From Lumbricus terrestris (Eukaryota; Annelida; Clitellata; Crassiclitellata; Lumbricidae), in the NCBI GenBank assembly GCA_949752735.1, contig OX457036.1, forward strand, positions 4,409,624-4,473,623: a DNA stretch of 64,000 nucleotides, in the 5' to 3' direction. A program made the position numbers and the translations under genes. Of the stretch, positions 1-10,300 are shown piece after piece. The notes under the pieces are model-generated. The model saw only the letters and a list, made by a program, of their open reading frames with translations, had not been told where the DNA came from and searched no databases. Position 1 is the first letter of the stretch. Every line of letters begins with the position of its first letter.

Positions 1-254
1 TGAGAGATGCCACGAAAAGACTTGAACGACGTATTTAATTTTAATTAGTGAGTTTAAATTCATTTTGATCAAACTTCATAATCTCTTATTATATTGGCAT
101 ATTATCACTACAGAAAATGAAAAGTCTAAACATTATGTAATATTGTTTACACAGATTTATTGGTGTCTAAACTTACGATGCCATTATTCTGCATTCGAGC
201 GCTTGACGACAATGTTTGGATACGAATGCGTTTGGTGGGCAAATCACGCGCTGC

Positions 255-256
<2 letters not shown>
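1..256. other. AT-rich sequence without recognisable feature
   Basis: No coding pattern, tRNA-like box or repeat family member was recognised here. Open frames are short and compositionally ordinary for AT-rich DNA. Confidence 0.5.

Positions 257-297
<41 letters not shown>
257..297. repeat. (TA)n microsatellite
   Basis: About 20 uninterrupted TA dinucleotides, lying directly next to the 3' end of the minus-strand SINE that follows. It may have grown from that element's tail or target. Confidence 0.95.
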
Positions 298-299
<2 letters not shown>

Positions 300-307
300 C
301 TTTTAAT

Positions 308-628
308 GATTCAATCTGACACACCGCAGAATGATTACAGGTACAGGTTATACGAAATACGGCACACTATTATCACGACACGCAGTGGGTTCGGTAACTT
401 AACTAAATGGCCTAAGTACTGGATCACTTCTGGTCGGCCAAGCCAGAAGTGGGAGGGGCTATCTTTATTTTGGCAGAACCCGAGTCAAGCACCACAACAG
501 CAAAGCGCCAATGGCAGCTAACAGAAACTTTAATAAATTAATGCCCTGAGCGAGGCTTGAACAAGGGTCGCGCGGATGACTCTCAGTTTAACGGCCAGCG
601 CTATCTTCACTGAGCTACGGGACCCCCC
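308..628 (-). mobile_element. tRNA-headed SINE, family B
   Basis: Read on the minus strand this begins after a G-run with GTCCCGTAGCTCAGTG, a tRNA 5' end with an internal A box. It then has a B-box-like TTGTTCAAGCC about 55 nt later, followed by an unrelated body of about 230 nt ending near TGTGTCAGATTGAAT. A second copy lies at 61075-61430 on the plus strand and shares the whole body, including a conserved block around the CCAGAAGTGGGAGGGGC region. Head, body and dispersed copies are typical of a polymerase III retroposon. The tRNA part is too diverged to be a working tRNA gene. Confidence 0.75.
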
Positions 629-692
629 AATAATATTTTTTTATTGTTCATTCTTTCACCCAGCTTTTAGACTAACAATTATGGTGGCGGAA

Positions 693-868
693 GGGTTAGG
701 GTTAGGGTCATGGTTATGGTTGGGGTGGGTTAGGGTTAGGTTTAGGGTTATGGCTAGGGTTGGGGTGGGTTAGGGTTAGGTTTAGGGTTATGGTTAAGGT
801 TGGGGTGAGTTAGTGTTATTGTTATAGTTATGTTTAGGGTTCGGTTTAGGGTTAAGGTTCGGAATAGT
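693..868 (+). repeat. telomere-like degenerate GGGTTA array
   Basis: Multiple GGGTTAGG units mixed with GGGTTATGG and GGGGTGGG variants, with a higher-order period of about 50 bp: the block GGTTGGGGTGGGTTAGGGTT occurs twice in succession. It resembles an old interstitial TTAGGG array. No telomere-like sequence continues on either side, so a chromosome end is not indicated. Confidence 0.7.
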
Positions 869-890
869 GGACCCTCGGAATAGTGGACCC

Positions 891-1048
891 AAACCGGATT
901 CTTGTAGGATATTCCCCTGCATCTTTTCGCTGCTTGAAGACTGTTTCCCTTTTCATGGGCCTGTCACGCTGTAAGCGCTTCTGAATAGCTCTGCTGTGAG
1001 AAGCGCTTTACAAAATAATGCTTTATTAGATTGGATTAGATTAGATTT
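891..1048 (+). mobile_element. LINE 3' end, (GATTA)n-tailed CR1/L2-like family
   Basis: The segment matches the end of the longer copy at 12400-12812: shared CCTGCATCTTTTCGCTGCTT, then a GC-rich stem pair AAGCGCTTCTGAATAG...GTGAGAAGCGCTTTAC, then a tail of GATTGGATTAGATTAGATT. This is a 5'-truncated retroposon keeping only the last coding residues and the 3' untranslated region. The target duplication was not resolved. Confidence 0.7.
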
Positions 1049-1167
1049 TGCATTTGAATGAAAGGCTGCTTGAAGACTAAAATCCTCGTCTGTTGACCAC
1101 CATCTCTACGCAGATGACACCCAACTCTTTATATCCTTCCCCCCAGGCTCTTTCTCCACCGCCATTG

Positions 1168-1243
1168 CGTGACCTTAGAATTACACGGTTCTATGTGTAT
1201 AGAAATCTCTATACACATAGAACCGTGTAATTCTAAGGTCACG
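1168..1243. mobile_element. 76-bp perfect foldback insertion with ATTG target duplication
   Basis: The sequence from 1168 to 1203 is the exact reverse complement of 1208 to 1243 (36-bp arms), with only four bases between. ATTG precedes it (1164-1167) and ATTG follows it (1244-1247). Removing the palindrome and one ATTG restores an open reading frame across the join, so this is an insertion into the LINE rather than part of it. It could be a minimal foldback/MITE element or a hairpin-templated repair product. No other copy was found in the window. Confidence 0.85.
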
Positions 1244-2173
1244 ATTGCTCAACTTCTCAATGTGGTCAATCTGATCTCTCAATGGATGTCCTCAAACCTC
1301 CTCTGCCTCAACCCATCAAAAACAGAGTTCATTATTCTTGGCCTTCCTGACCAAATCAAGAAAATTCCTGACCCCTCAATACACCTATCGACTAACTCTT
1401 CAACTCTCACCTTAACTTCCGATGCTCCTGTTCGCAATCTTGGTGTAATGTTTGACTCGCATCTCTCCTTCTCTAACCACATCTCTAGCCTATCGCGCTC
1501 ATGTTTCATGCACATCCGGGACCTCCGACGCATCCGACCCATGCTTGATTTCAAAACTGCTTCCACAATTGCTACGTCCATCGTCCACTCAAAGCTTGAC
1601 TACTGCAACTCCCTGTTCTTAAACCTTGATTCCACACAACTTAAGCGCCTCCAACTCATTCAAAATTCTCTAGCTAGAGCCGTCACCAGAACACCCAGAC
1701 ATCATCACATCACCCCTGTCCTCAAGTCTCTTCACTGGCTGAAAATTCCAGAGCGAATCCACTTCAAAGTTCTCTCCTTAACTTACAACTCTTTACAATG
1801 CTCCCAGCCCAGTTATCTTCGCGAACTGTTCACCATCCAGCCTACCCGTTCTACCCGATCATCCGCCTGCCTTACACTTTCTCGACCCCCGGTCACAAGT
1901 CATCTCAAGTTCTCCAACCGAGCCATATCCATCTCAGCACCACGCCTTTGGAATGATCTGCCTCCTGAATTCCGATCCTTTTCAGTCCCTTCATTATCAT
2001 TTCTAATCACACACCACAACCTTCCTCAGGCTCATCTATCCATCACACCTCGGGCTTTTCATTCGAAACTTAAGACACTCCTTTTCACGATCTCTTACCC
2101 TATCTCAACTGATCCTCCGCCCTCAAATTCCCGGCCCAGACGACACCCACCTTAGTAGCTGTTCCGCCCCTCT

Positions 2174-2315
2174 GATCCTATGGTAACTCGACCCGGACCA
2201 CCACGGACTACTCTCACGGACAACCCTTCTAACACAACGCATTTGATCCTATGGTAACTCGACCCGGACCACCACGGACTATTCTCACGGACAAGCCTTC
2301 TAACGCAACGCAGCG
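2174..2315 (+). repeat. 71-bp tandem duplication in LINE 3' untranslated region
   Basis: The block beginning GATCCTATGGTAACTCGACC occurs at 2174 and again at 2245 with a handful of differences. The related LINE end at 39657 contains the block once, so the duplication arose in this copy or its subfamily. Confidence 0.85.
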
Positions 2316-2564
2316 CTCGTGAATAAGCTGGTGCCCCGCGCTTGGCTTTCGAGTGGCGCTTTAGAAATTTCGAGTTTACGATTACGATTACGAAAGGCTG
2401 CTTGCTGCGACAAATTACGGCATTATCAGCTTACACACCTTTAAATATAATTTTATCTTTCCTATATAATGCATTTTTGCAAAAGAATATAGAAATAACT
2501 CTTTTGCCTGTCTCATGCCAATAAATTATTAGAATATTTATTATTAGACAACTAATGAAACTCA

Positions 2565-2735
2565 GTCAATCAATCAATCAATCACTCAGACTTTATACAG
2601 CGCCCCTCAACGATCGCTACTCAGAAGCGCTTCCGGCCGAGATCAAGCCAAAAAATTTGTAATAGTTTGTGAGATGTTGCATAGTCAAGGAAACCCATTC
2701 CAGCAACAGTGTTTGATTTAGTTCCTTTGTCCTTG
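2565..2735 (-). mobile_element. LINE 3' end, (TGATT)n-tailed L2-like family, copy 1
   Basis: On the minus strand the segment ends with the pair GAAGCGCTTCTGAGTAGCG...GGGGCGCTGTATAAAGT followed by repeated TGATTGATTGATT. The remaining internal part corresponds to the copy at 54895-55145, where the last coding residues can be read. 5'-truncated and non-coding. Confidence 0.7.
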
Positions 2736-2781
2736 GGGTGGGGGTGGTGGTGGCTAATTATTATAAACCAATTAAGAAAAC

Positions 2782-2955
2782 TCAATCAATCAATCAATCA
2801 GAATTTATGTAGCGCCACTTAAGATCGCTACACAGAAGCGCTCCCGGCCGAGATCAAGCCAAAAGTCTTTTAATAGTATGGGAGGTGTTGCATAGTCAAG
2901 GGAAACCCGTTCCAGCAGCAGTGTTTAATCTAGCCCCTTTCTCTGGCGGAGGGGT
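2782..2955 (-). mobile_element. LINE 3' end, (TGATT)n-tailed L2-like family, copy 2
   Basis: Second copy of the same 3' end about 50 bp beyond the first, in the same orientation, with the same GATCAAGCC and CATAGTCAAGG blocks and the same tail. The copies differ at enough sites to be separate insertions or an old tandem duplication. Confidence 0.7.
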
Positions 2956-2965
2956 GTTACGAATT

Positions 2966-3837
2966 TCTGGGGAGCAGACTATCGCCGAGGCGAGTAACGC
3001 CGAGAGTGGGACAGGTGCTGGAGGAAGATGCGACCCCTCCCAATCATAATTTTTTCACATGTCAAGTGTCATTATAACAAAATTGATATACTTTTTTTCA
3101 GTGCAGATACGAGTGGCCAAAAACTACAATAAAATATTATATCATCTTCGTTTGATGCCTTGTAAAATGATGCCAACTCTTCGATGATGATACTTAAGCA
3201 TAGACTTACATTCAATCGAATCTATCAGAAGCATTCATGTACTGTGCGCCAGATGTGCCTCAATATCGACGTTCTTTTTCTCTTGAAAGTTCCCATCCCT
3301 GTTACCGTGAACTTAGTCTCACCCAACATAATAACATAGTTTACTATTTCTGAGCTTTACCAGCACCGAGTGTCTGTTCGCTCTCTTTCTCATGATCAGC
3401 TTACATACCTTTAAATACCATATCGTCTGTCAAATATAACTGATTTTCGCAAAAAGAATATGGTTTTGAATGACAGCCTGTGCATTGTTACCAGTCGAAT
3501 TGACTATTGTTGCTCGATCGATGCTGGTCTTCCATTGAGGTCCTGGGACGATCGCATCTAGTTCTGAGCTCTGCTGCTCTTCTCAATGAACGAATTCTCA
3601 AATAATTCGCCTCGGTCTCTGTCTGTGTCTCTCTCTCCCCCATCTCTCTCTCTCGCTCTGTCTGTCTGTCTGTCTGCCTGTCTCTGCCTGCATGCGTTAT
3701 GTATTGCTATAATAAGGCGTATACCTTTATACCTGTAGCCCATCGCACAAGATATCGAATTGCTGATCAGTGGTGTCTGTGAGTGGTACACGTATTTGTA
3801 GTTTAACGACGCGATGTGATCGCAATTTATTTTTCAT
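2966..3837. other. no gene; (CTGT)n-rich patch at 3600-3700
   Basis: No coding feature recognised. At 3600-3700 there is an impure CTCT/CTGT array. Positions 3395-3440 resemble 2420-2470: both read ATCAGCTTACA-ACCTTTAAATA and then GCAAAA-AGAATAT, a short old duplication that contains the dispersed ACACCTTTAAA-type word. Confidence 0.5.
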
Positions 3838-3935
3838 TCACTTCCCGCATTTTCTATAGCGCCTATTCAAGCTCGCTACTCAGAGGCGCTCCCGACTGCA
3901 GTGTAGACAATACCGTTACAATATCCGTTGAGATT
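3838..3935 (-). mobile_element. short LINE/SINE 3' tail fragment
   Basis: Contains TATAGCGCC...AAGCTCGCTACTCAGAGGCGCTCCCGACTGCA, the reverse complement of the 3' stem region shared by the L2-like LINE (22335-22400) and tRNA-SINE A. The tRNA head is absent, so it is assigned only to the shared tail. Confidence 0.65.
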
Positions 3936-4094
3936 ATTTGCCTAATGCGTAGTAGGCGATGACAAGGCTGGCTTCTGCGATGAGGGGCTCTGAGCCAATT
4001 ATCCTTACATAGACACAAGCGCCAATATGAAATGGTATGTTATATTAGATACCTTTTAAAAGATTTTTTTAAGAGCTGCATTATGCCAAACAAA

Positions 4095-4182
4095 ATAAGT
4101 GCTGTAATATTCCAAACAAATTTCTGTCCAGGGTAACGGCATCTGTTGTCATAGGCCCTGGTCAAATCTGGATCCATCCATC
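4095..4182 (+). mobile_element. hairpin retroposon (CCAGGGT-stem, GGATCCATCC tail)
   Basis: A 5'-truncated copy of a short retroposon: the TGCTGTAATAT..CAAATTTCTGT lead, then a stem-loop with left arm 4128-4134, a 20-nt loop at 4135-4154 and right arm 4155-4161, then TCAAAT and GGATCCATCCATC. The right arm starts GCC rather than ACC, so one pair is G-U. The word ACACCTTTTA follows directly at 4185-4194. Same family: 10304-10405, 41790-41875, 42290-42380 and 55580-55674 on plus; 14851-14955, 15698-15785 and 43104-43218 on minus. Confidence 0.8.
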
Positions 4183-4331
4183 GACACCTTTTACTTTGTA
4201 ACACAGTGGATATTTAGTGCTATCAACAACGCCATAGAGGATTAAAACCAAAAGTAAAAATTATTGAAAATATTACAGATTATTCAAACGATTGAACGCA
4301 GTGAATTGAATGCCATTATTGGTGTGGGGTT

Positions 4332-4705
4332 GTCGCTAACCACTATGGCCATTATAGTTGGGCGTAGTGGTTAGCGTGATGTACGGCCAATCGAAAGGTT
4401 GGGGATTCAAATCTTCACCAGGACAGAAATTTGTGCCGAGATTTCTACTCCACCTGGGAAGTTAATCACTTCAGCTGTAGCCTACTGAGTGCACTGGCTG
4501 ACAGTGGCTGTACACTGTCTATGAGGAGAACAGTTGGCTAATCATGCGAGATGATTGACCAACCGCACTCATAAGCCGAGGCTAGGAAAATAAAGTCGCT
4601 CCTCACACACCCAGCATCGGAAGAACAGACGGCTAATCAATAATCATGCGAGAGAATTGACCAACCGCACTCATAAGCCGAGGCTAGGAAAATAAAGTCG
4701 CTCAT
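4332..4705 (+). mobile_element. tRNA-headed SINE, family C, with inverted head duplication
   Basis: Positions 4359-4430 read as a tRNA-like head: GGGCGTAGTGGTTAGCG (A box) and GGATTCAAATC (B box). A body follows, with a 62-bp segment present twice (about 4541-4603 and 4640-4702, beginning AATCATGCGAGA and ending AAATAAAGTCGCTC). Immediately upstream, at 4332-4350, the first 17-19 bases of the head appear in reverse complement (CGCTAACCACTATGGCC), making a head-to-head inverted start. No second copy was seen in this window, so the family assignment rests on the internal promoter boxes. Confidence 0.65.
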
Positions 4706-6004
4706 ACACTCAGGACTGTCTCTCGAGGTTAACTTGCAACTGATCTTCTTTTCTTAACATCGGAGACTATTATGTACAAAAAGCAACAATTTTTAAATGT
4801 TCCACGCATTAAATAAACGGAACAGGTCGATGTTTTAAACGCCATTGAATGTTCAGATGTGGAGAGAACTGAGCTCCATGCTTAAACGTGATTGTAGTAG
4901 TTCTTCTATAGTCACTGGATTCTCCAAGCTCTTTAATAGGCTACCTTTAGATCGGTAGGATGGCCGAAATTTACGTTATACTCTCAGAACTTTCTTCTTA
5001 GCCGTTAGAAACGACCTTTAGTTCATGAAAAGGTTTAGCACTTAAATTGACTTAATGTTTCTTCTCCGTTGAGTCTGCTACTGCAAAGCAAAGGACGGAC
5101 TTCTAGTCTAATGAGTTTCCTTAGCTCTGAAGATCGTCACGTTTAACAATTCCTCTGGTTAATGCCATACATTATTATAGGACACGAAGACCTCTCTAAC
5201 ACGACGTTGAATCATGTCTATGGTACATCATTTCCAACTGCATGCCTACCTCAGTTCATTCTAAGCTGGTCAGGCTTAGTGTCAGTTTAATTTTGGTGGG
5301 TCTTGGGTGGGGTGGAGCAGGCTTGTAAGGCTAGGTTTTAGCTTTTGTTTGGGTGGTTTTTTGGATGGGGTTGGGCGGGGAGGGCCTAGTTTTAGTTTCA
5401 TTTGTTTTTGGGGGTGGGTATTTTTCCCCGGTTGGACCCCTCCAGTTTTAGGACCCTCCCGTTTTATCCCCCAATTTTAGTTTTACTTTTAATTTTAGTT
5501 TTAGAACCCAAGTGTAGGCTCTTCAGCCATACGAAGTTAATTATTGTTGGAATTTATATAGAGTCGGTCGCATCCTTTAAAAAAGTGTATAAGAAGATCA
5601 CTAGTTGCCCGTTTGTTTATTAAGGTTTTCTCGCTGACAGTGACAATGAGTTTGATTGTTGGAAATTCAGTTGAATTTTAGCTAATTATTGCGATAAATA
5701 TGAGAGTCTACAATAACGAAAAGAAGAATTATAGAGAGATTTGTAAGTTTCCTATGTAATGCATGTTAAATTATTCGTTACGCTGGCGCCATTTTGCAAG
5801 CCTAGCGGCAGACTCAGGTATAAAAGCGTCCTAAGATACGATTATTGTGCGGCGTTGCTAAGATGATTAATTTTAAGCGTAAGACGCTTCCGTGTCTGTC
5901 TATGTGTCTCTCTATCTGTCCTTCTCTGTAGGTCTATGTATCTGTCGGTCACTCTGCCTTTCTTTTACCTTTCATTTGTAAACAAATGGATAATCTGACC
6001 GGTT
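4706..6004. other. no gene; G/T-rich and T-rich low-complexity patch 5275-5510
   Basis: No coding homology recognised. Between 5275 and 5510 the strand is biased to G/T (TTGGGTGGGGTGGAG type runs) and then to TTTTAGTTTTA repeats. A short TCTGTC-rich run lies near 5890-5960. The rest is ordinary AT-rich sequence. Confidence 0.5.
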
Positions 6005-6262
6005 TTTAATGCAAGTCTCTCAGCGCATCCTCCACAATATTGTATCTTATACGCACAACACCTTACGAACCCCTCGACCGTCTTACATTCGCCAAGTATT
6101 CACCATCCATCCAAGCGCCTCTCGAATCTACTATACCTCATCATCTTGCCCTACCTCGGCCTCCTTCCCACCGTCTCGGAGACTCGGACTGCTACAGCCC
6201 AGCATCGTGCCTTTGCTTCTGTTGGCCCCTTGCAGTGGAGTGGCCTCCCTACTATATAATTC
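6005..6262 (+). pseudogene. CR1-like reverse transcriptase C-terminal scrap
   Basis: The frame from 6009 reads RPSYIRQVFTIHP, matching QPSYLRELFTIQP in the LINE at 1097-2397. After a frame change the next block reads TAQHRAFASVGPLQWSGLP, the conserved last section of these reverse transcriptases. Frame breaks and truncation at both ends make it a dead fragment of about 250 bp. No tail could be assigned. Confidence 0.7.
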
Positions 6263-6937
6263 GTACACAGATCTTATCTGGAAGCACTGCTGTTGTTATA
6301 ATATTTAGTGGAAGAGTTAAACTCTCAATAATGACTGCTACTGTTTATTCAAAAAGTAAACACCATTTTAAATTACTACACTCTTCTTATAATTACAGAT
6401 GCAAAGGCGGTTCAGCATTCTGAGTCCATATATATGCTGACAAAAATCGAGATGTCATTTAAACTGACGATCAATTTAAAAATTCGTTTCCTGTTTTAGA
6501 GTAGAAAAATAATCTGATATCGCAATTATATAAGATAATTATATACATAATTATATATATATATATATATAAAATTACATATGTAGACTCGTATGTGCTT
6601 TTTTTATACCATTCGCCTGTCACTTCAAATAATATTATATTCACTGATTACTATTTCTATAATTATTTATAATTGACTCGTCTTTTTTTCCTTTTACCGG
6701 TGCAACTCATCTGCTGTTGCTTTGTTTGGTATCCATTTTCTGTTCATCTGCTATAATTATACTGTATATCTGCTATCGATACGTAATATCCATGCCACCC
6801 ATCTCGTATTCTTATGCTGTTAAACTTTTCCGTTGCTTTTCGTCTATCATTTACGCGCTATCCATCCTCCATTTCCTTGCTATTCACCTGGTATTTCAGT
6901 GCAATCCATAGGCGGAGACATGGTCCTGACTTTGGGG
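6263..6937. other. AT-rich, no gene; small (TA)n at 6550-6570
   Basis: No coding or repeat-family match was recognised, apart from a 10-unit TA run and general AT richness. Confidence 0.5.
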
Positions 6938-7511
6938 GTGGGGTAAAGAACGAACGGCCAAAGGACGGACGCCGAGGCACGAAGCTCCGTGCAGGGGAGG
7001 GGCTTTGGGGAGGGCATGTGCCACCTCCCCAAGATGGAAACTTTTTTATTTCCGCACTGCAATGGTAGCATTTAAGACTGCAATTTTGATGAAGCTGCTC
7101 ATAATTTCAGTGCTGATAGTCGTGTCTTAAGACTGAGAAAGCGTTCCCCTTCCATTGTTCACTTTTCAAATTTCCGCACTTTTAGGTCTACGTGTAACAA
7201 CTAACAATTTAGAGTCTTTAGACTATCATCTCAATCAAACTGGCGATAATTTCACTGCTGAAAGACATGGTTTAGGAGTTCAATAAATGTCAGCTCCCCA
7301 TTGTTTTAATATTCTACACTGTAGACTAACAGTGTTGAATCGGGATCCATCCATATAACACATCAACTCCGATGATTCGAAGATCTAGGGATGAGGTGTT
7401 TTTATATGATCACGGCGACTATCGATCGTATTAGAATGGCAACTGACCACACCCGAATAAAAGGATGACATGAAATTATTTATTCATCATTCTACATTAA
7501 CATTTTGATTG
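6938..7511 (+). repeat. dispersed repeat D4, copy 1
   Basis: About 575 bp aligned without rearrangement to 28988-29553: both begin GGGTGGGGTAA-GAACGA and end ACATTAACATTTTGAT, with shared landmarks GATGGAAACTTTTTTATTTC and GAATAAAAGGATGACATG. It lies at the left end of the proposed tandem duplication (see findings). It has no coding capacity that I can support. Confidence 0.8.
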
Positions 7512-8149
7512 TTGGAATAGGCCTAGAATTATTGTGTTTGGAATGAAAATGTGGTTCAAGTGCATTAAAGTGCCAAGCTGTTTAGGCCTTATGGTGTCTG
7601 TATTTACATGTATAAGCAGTCGTAGTAGTTTCAGTTTAACGACAGTGTTCGACAACAAAGATAATCAGCGACGCACACCTCTTTTATAATTGTAGTCTTG
7701 GGGTTGCCAGAGAGAGCAGTTAGTGACGGAGTCAAGACTAAAGAGCACCATTCCAAGACTAGTGTTAGTTATCAGTGTTTTGCGGCATCGTGTTACCACC
7801 GTGGAAATTAACGATATGCATGCAATTTAACTCGCATACAATTCTTTACTAACATTATTCTTTGTTGTTTCCCATTCACGCACACACTCAAACACATGGG
7901 CGCCCTCAGGATTTTTTGCAGGGGGGTCAGTCATGACCAGTGGAGTTAAGATATAAAATACGGTATGTCATTAAAGACTAAGCAACTCACACAACTACAT
8001 TGTATCCATATTGCGAAAAGATATATTGGTCTATGGGAAAGCTCGTGAAGTAAAAGAGTACAATGACTGCGTGGTTGGCATCCTGTCCCGTTTTAGTCTG
8101 TGTCCACTGACATTTATTCCAGAAAGTGTTATTATTAATGTTTTGTCAG
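7512..8149. other. no gene recognised
   Basis: A GTTTAACGACAGTGTTCGACAAC segment at 7639-7662 resembles old copies of the hairpin retroposon in reverse. A poly-G-flanked TGGGCGCCCTCAGG end at 7908 looks like a terminal inverted repeat fragment of a small DNA element. Otherwise featureless. Confidence 0.45.
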
Positions 8150-8485
8150 CAGTGGCGGCGCCAGGGGGGCTGGAGGGGGCTAAGCCCTCCCTGAATGCGG
8201 CTCAGCCCCCCCAAAGCAAAATGCGGAAAATGTCTATAACGGCTTATTTCGTAATAAGAAAACTAGACAATGATCAATGGCATCGAAATCTATTTGAGAA
8301 TGAAGTTAGCGACTTCCTTTCTTGGCCTCAGTCTATGAAAACGGGTGACAAGTTTGCACCCTTACCTTTTGACCATACAACCGGACAGGGTTGTCGAAAT
8401 TGTCGAAGAAACAACATGGCTCTTAGACACCTCGTTTCAGATTGAAACCGATTTATAAGTATTAGACGTATAGAAAAATCGAAAT

Positions 8486-8938
8486 GATTGATAAAATTTT
8501 GAATAATTCTGTAATAGATGAAACAGGCATTGAATAAAATGGTCTTGATATTATTGTTTAAGCTGCTAAATGATGGCTGAAGAGTGAATACTTTGATTTT
8601 CATATTAATGTTGAATATCTTATCTGCTTGTAACTTTATTGGTGAAATATGAACATTGAAAATTGCTTGCAAATATGAGATTATGAGAAATGATACGAAT
8701 TGATGTTGATCTAAATAAGTAGATGTTGTGTCATGTGAACTTTATGAAATGAGAACTCATAAGAATTGATGTTAATCAAACTAAATAGGCCTAGATTTTA
8801 TGTCATGTGAACTTCATGAAATGTCTAAATTAATGATAATAATACATAAGTGTACATAATGACAATACATATGTGGGCACATGTGTACATGTGCTCATTT
8901 GTATATAAAGAATTATAGGCATATGTAATTATGGTGAC

Positions 8939-9016
<78 letters not shown>

Positions 9017-9305
9017 GCATGTGGGCATAATTTTGCATATATGCTAAATAATAAATAATGATGCATGTATAAAAGAGGATCGACTACGGCCATTTGGTGA
9101 ACACTATCGTCATGAAAGGCGGTTAGTCAAATTCAGGAAGAAAAGAAAAGAAAAGAACAAAAAAAAGAAAAAAAAAGAAAAAAAGAAAGTACAAACAGAA
9201 ACTGCTGAACAGTTAAACAAAAGTGAGCTGCAATACATCAAACTTTAAAGACGTCAACAACCTTTGTAGTTATATGATGTCGTTAAACTGTTGAATAATA
9301 ATAAT
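8486..9305 (+). mobile_element. Nimb-like LINE 3' untranslated region, nested insertion
   Basis: Flanked by ATCGAAAT on both sides (8478-8485 and 9306-9313). The other hAT-like copy has the uninterrupted sequence at about 40803-40812, so this is a clear post-hAT insertion. The last 50 bp carry the family hairpin: arms 9250-9255 and 9276-9281 around a 20-nt loop, followed by GTTAAACTG and an (AAT)n tail. It contains a long TA run and no coding sequence, consistent with a 5'-truncated 3' untranslated region. Confidence 0.85.
8945..9013. repeat. (TA)n microsatellite
   Basis: About 34 TA units inside the nested LINE 3' region. Confidence 0.95.
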
Positions 9306-10300
9306 ATCGAAATTGCCTAGTCCTTCAAAAAGTGGTGCAAAGCTGTATTTTCTCTTGATTTGTCGCATATTTCACAAATTTAATCATCGTCACAAAAGAA
9401 TGTATAGGGTTTTCTCCCTCCTGCAATCAACTATATAATCATAGCGTAGATGCTTGCGCCAGTGGCGGTGTCAGAGGGCTAGGGGTTATAACCTCTAAAT
9501 GTGGCTCAGCCCCCGCCCCCAAAGCAAAAAGCAGAAAATATCCATAACGGCTTATTTCGTAATAAGAAAGATAGACAATGGTCAATGGCATCGAAATCAA
9601 CGATATAATTTATTTTATATAATATACATATTCTATATAAATATATATATATATATATTAAGTTTTATAGGTCATTTCATTCATTGTATTGCAAATTCTA
9701 CACATTTAGTGAACCAGTTTTGTTGCAATTAGTAGCTGCCTACTGTAAACCGTTTTTTCTTTATTGATTGGAAGCTGTCAGCCCTACCACAAGTGAGCTG
9801 GACTCTTTAAAGTGCACTTACAACTCTGCAATATGTGAAAATTTTAAAATCCTCCATAGTGGTATTGCATCTGTACTGCACTTCATGCATGAAAATAATA
9901 TTACAGACTGCTGATTATCCAGAAGATTGCGTTTTATCCAGAAATGCCCTTGACACAACAATGTAGTTGTCAGATTTGCATCATGTTTCTCTTACACACC
10001 TCAAATGTGTGCGCTTTTGTAATTTTCGGTATAATAATTATTATATTCTTGTTGTGTATACCACCACTGTCTGGAAATGTAGGCCTACGTTTGACATAAT
10101 GGTCAACTAAGAAGTCCTAGTGCTATTAGCATATATATGTAAAACATTTGTGTGCAGATAATTATAATTATAATTATAAAATAATTGTGTGCATATATCT
10201 AAGCATGCATATTTTTGTATTAAATTAAGGAAACTTTAACTGCTTTCTGTCAATAGTAATATGCAGGCAGATAATTATAATAGTGTCTTGTGAATGCTGT

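Larger units (their letters stand above)
1097..2397 (+). pseudogene. CR1/L2-like LINE reverse transcriptase, 5'-truncated and interrupted
   Basis: The coding part starts inside the reverse transcriptase just before the catalytic YADD box (1107-1118). It continues through the thumb, with motifs such as SNLLCLNPSKTEF, NLGVMFD, LDYCNSLF and HWLKIPERI, to a stop at 2153-2155. The fingers and endonuclease are missing. A 76-bp palindrome (1168-1243) breaks the frame soon after YADD, so the apparent Met at 1169 lies inside the insertion and is not a real start. The 3' untranslated region (2156-2397) holds a 71-bp tandem duplication and ends in ACGATTACGATTACGA. Related 3' ends lie at 39657-39800 and 54666-54740. 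It is inactive. Confidence 0.85.

Noticed and set aside
8011..8445. 144-residue frame as an independent gene
   Set aside because: It spans the left end of the hAT-like element; its second half recurs at 40549 and 61616 as part of that element, and its first half lies outside the insertion.
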